Shown here: positions 62,876-64,000 of the stretch, one piece after another
Layout: each line of letters opens with the position of its first letter
Numbering within the stretch: position 1 is the first letter of the stretch
Assembly: GCF_034190915.1 (NCBI RefSeq)
Contig: NW_026947543.1
Coordinates: forward strand, 1,426,001 to 1,490,000
Reading direction: 5' to 3'
DNA from: Cavia porcellus
Lineage: Eukaryota; Chordata; Mammalia; Rodentia; Caviidae
Length of the DNA stretch: 64,000 nt
The notes under the pieces: generated by a model
The model's database searches: none
Told to the model about the DNA's origin: nothing
The model's input: only the letters and a program-made list of their open reading frames with translations
Made by a program: the position numbers and the translations under genes

Positions 62876-63422
62876 AGGACAACAGAAAACTAGACACACT
62901 TGGTCTAGGTCCCGGGGTTCACTACATGAGTTGTGGAGTCTAAATATTCCATGCCATGAGAAAGTACGTGGGATTTTTAGTGAAAGGGGCATTTGCATCC
63001 CTTTTCTAAGGGTTTCCCTTTCACCATGTTACATTTGAATTCTGGGAAAACCTGCTGGTGACAAGCTATCTAGCATTATGTTGGTTTAGGTATTGAGCTA
63101 GTACCGCATGTTTAGTGTTCAGGGTTATGCTGGAATGGCTGCAGACCTCCTTGAAATAGGTATTGCAGACAAGTGAACCCCGAGGAAGCTGGATAGTTGA
63201 AGCAGGCACTCCAAATATTCATGCACTGCAAGGATTCACTTTCATTTTGGGACTCATCTTCTGGTTGCTGGCTTTTAGTGCTAACTGATACTACCATGGT
63301 GGCAGTAATCCAGCAGAGACTGCATGTATGGTTTGCAAGTTTCCCTCCCAAGCCACCAGAAACTTGGCAGAACACAAATCATTGTGGCATTTTCTTTCCT
63401 CCCCTGAAACATTTGGCTTTCT

Positions 63423-64000
63423 AAGTTTGAAAATTGAATAGACTGGGCTAGTCAGGTTTGGACCCCATGTACCACCAACAGAGCTAAAGACAGAGCCAAT
63501 TACTTCCCTCCACTTGTCAAAATATGTCAAATTTGCTTGGTCACCACCACTTCAAAGAAAATTCTGAGGCAACTTAGAGAGGTGAATCAAATACTGCCTG
63601 ATTTGAATGGCTGCGGTTGTATGAGGTGGAAAGCTGCAGAGTTGGGCTGAAACTGTTCACAGAAATCCACAGGCTTGTGGTTGCCAGGCAACCACACTGG
63701 GCTGAGATTGGCTGAACATCACTGTGAGGTGGATTTTAGGCTCTAGGTTTGAAAATTTAAAAGACTGGTGTAGTCAAGTTTGGAACACATCGAACACAGA
63801 CAGACCAAAAGGTCTTTCAATTACTTCCCTGCACTTCACAAAATACGTCAAATTTTCTTGATCACTACAACTGTAAAAAAAATTCTGAGGCAACATAGAG
63901 AGGATAATCTAATACTACATGATTGGAATGGCTGTGGTTGTATAAGGTGGAAAGCTGCAGAGTTGGGCTGAAACAGTTCACAGAAAGCCACAAGCTTGTG
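63423..64000 (+). promoter_or_regulatory. Promoter-like region, copy 17 (cut by window edge)
   Basis: MYB a 63651-63657, X-box a 63680-63692 and MYB b 63972-63978 are present. X-box b would begin at the first base beyond the window. Confidence 0.55.

Larger units (their letters stand above)
61966..64000 (+). repeat. Macrosatellite unit copy 17 (class D, cut by window edge)
   Basis: Only the first 2,035 bases are present. The sequence stops one base before X-box b would begin. Apart from one base near the start ('gtaagacaat' rather than 'gtaagaaaat') I see no difference from copy 16. The array evidently continues beyond the window. Confidence 0.97.

Noticed and set aside
1..64000. A bacterial or phage origin, CRISPR or a defence island
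   Set aside because: There is a SINE, no ribosome-binding sites before long genes, no long ORF at all, and the ~3.9-kb tandem unit is far too large for a CRISPR repeat-spacer unit.
1..64000. Rodent rDNA intergenic spacer or another known satellite such as major, minor or D4Z4-like
   Set aside because: No rRNA sequence is present, the unit is AT-rich and long, and there is no homeobox or other hallmark sequence of those families that I can recognise.

Overview
The whole window is one head-to-tail tandem array, a macrosatellite. A unit of about 3.87 kb (3,871-3,877 bp) occurs 16 times in full, and a 17th copy is cut off at the right edge. All copies lie on the same strand, and no single-copy flanking DNA is visible. 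Every unit contains one degenerate B1-like SINE with the core 'taatcccagca' and 'tgggctac', which points to a rodent nuclear genome. I cannot name the species or chromosome. No rRNA, tRNA, CRISPR array, bacterial gene or convincing multi-exon protein gene is visible. Nearly all open frames use GTG or TTG starts, which are irrelevant in a vertebrate, and many are broken between copies.

Layout of one unit, in copy-1 coordinates: an A-rich tract near 310-360; a short ATG frame with good start context at 463; the B1-like SINE at about 766-908; featureless sequence to 1455; two tandem diverged copies of a ~322-bp promoter-like module (1456-1777 and 1778-2100); a downstream AP-1 heptamer, a third X-box-like site and a TATA-like TTTAAATA (2125-2195); a second short ATG frame at 2797-3024; and AT-rich sequence without recognisable features to 3871.

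The most interesting signal is the doubled module. Each half holds a MYB site (AACTGTT or AACAGTT), a palindromic RFX X-box (GTTGCCAGGCAAC) and an inverted CCAAT box (ATTGG), in that order and with constant spacing. A-MYB and RFX2 are established drivers of meiotic and spermiogenic genes in mammals, and A-MYB drives pachytene piRNA precursors. I infer that the array is a battery of about 33 germline-type promoter modules that may produce testis non-coding or piRNA-precursor RNA. This is a prediction from motifs only.

The copies fall into classes that show how the array evolved. Copies 1, 4, 6 and 8 form class A; 5, 7 and 9 form class B; 10 and 12 form class C; 11 and 13-17 form class D; copies 2 and 3 stand apart. 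A/B dimers repeat at exactly 7,748 bp, C/D dimers at 7,743 bp, and class D then runs as a monomer array at 3,872 bp. The left side is heterogeneous and the right side nearly homogeneous, as expected from recent unequal exchange. Mosaic copies and one short gene-conversion patch between the two promoter modules of copy 6 are also visible.
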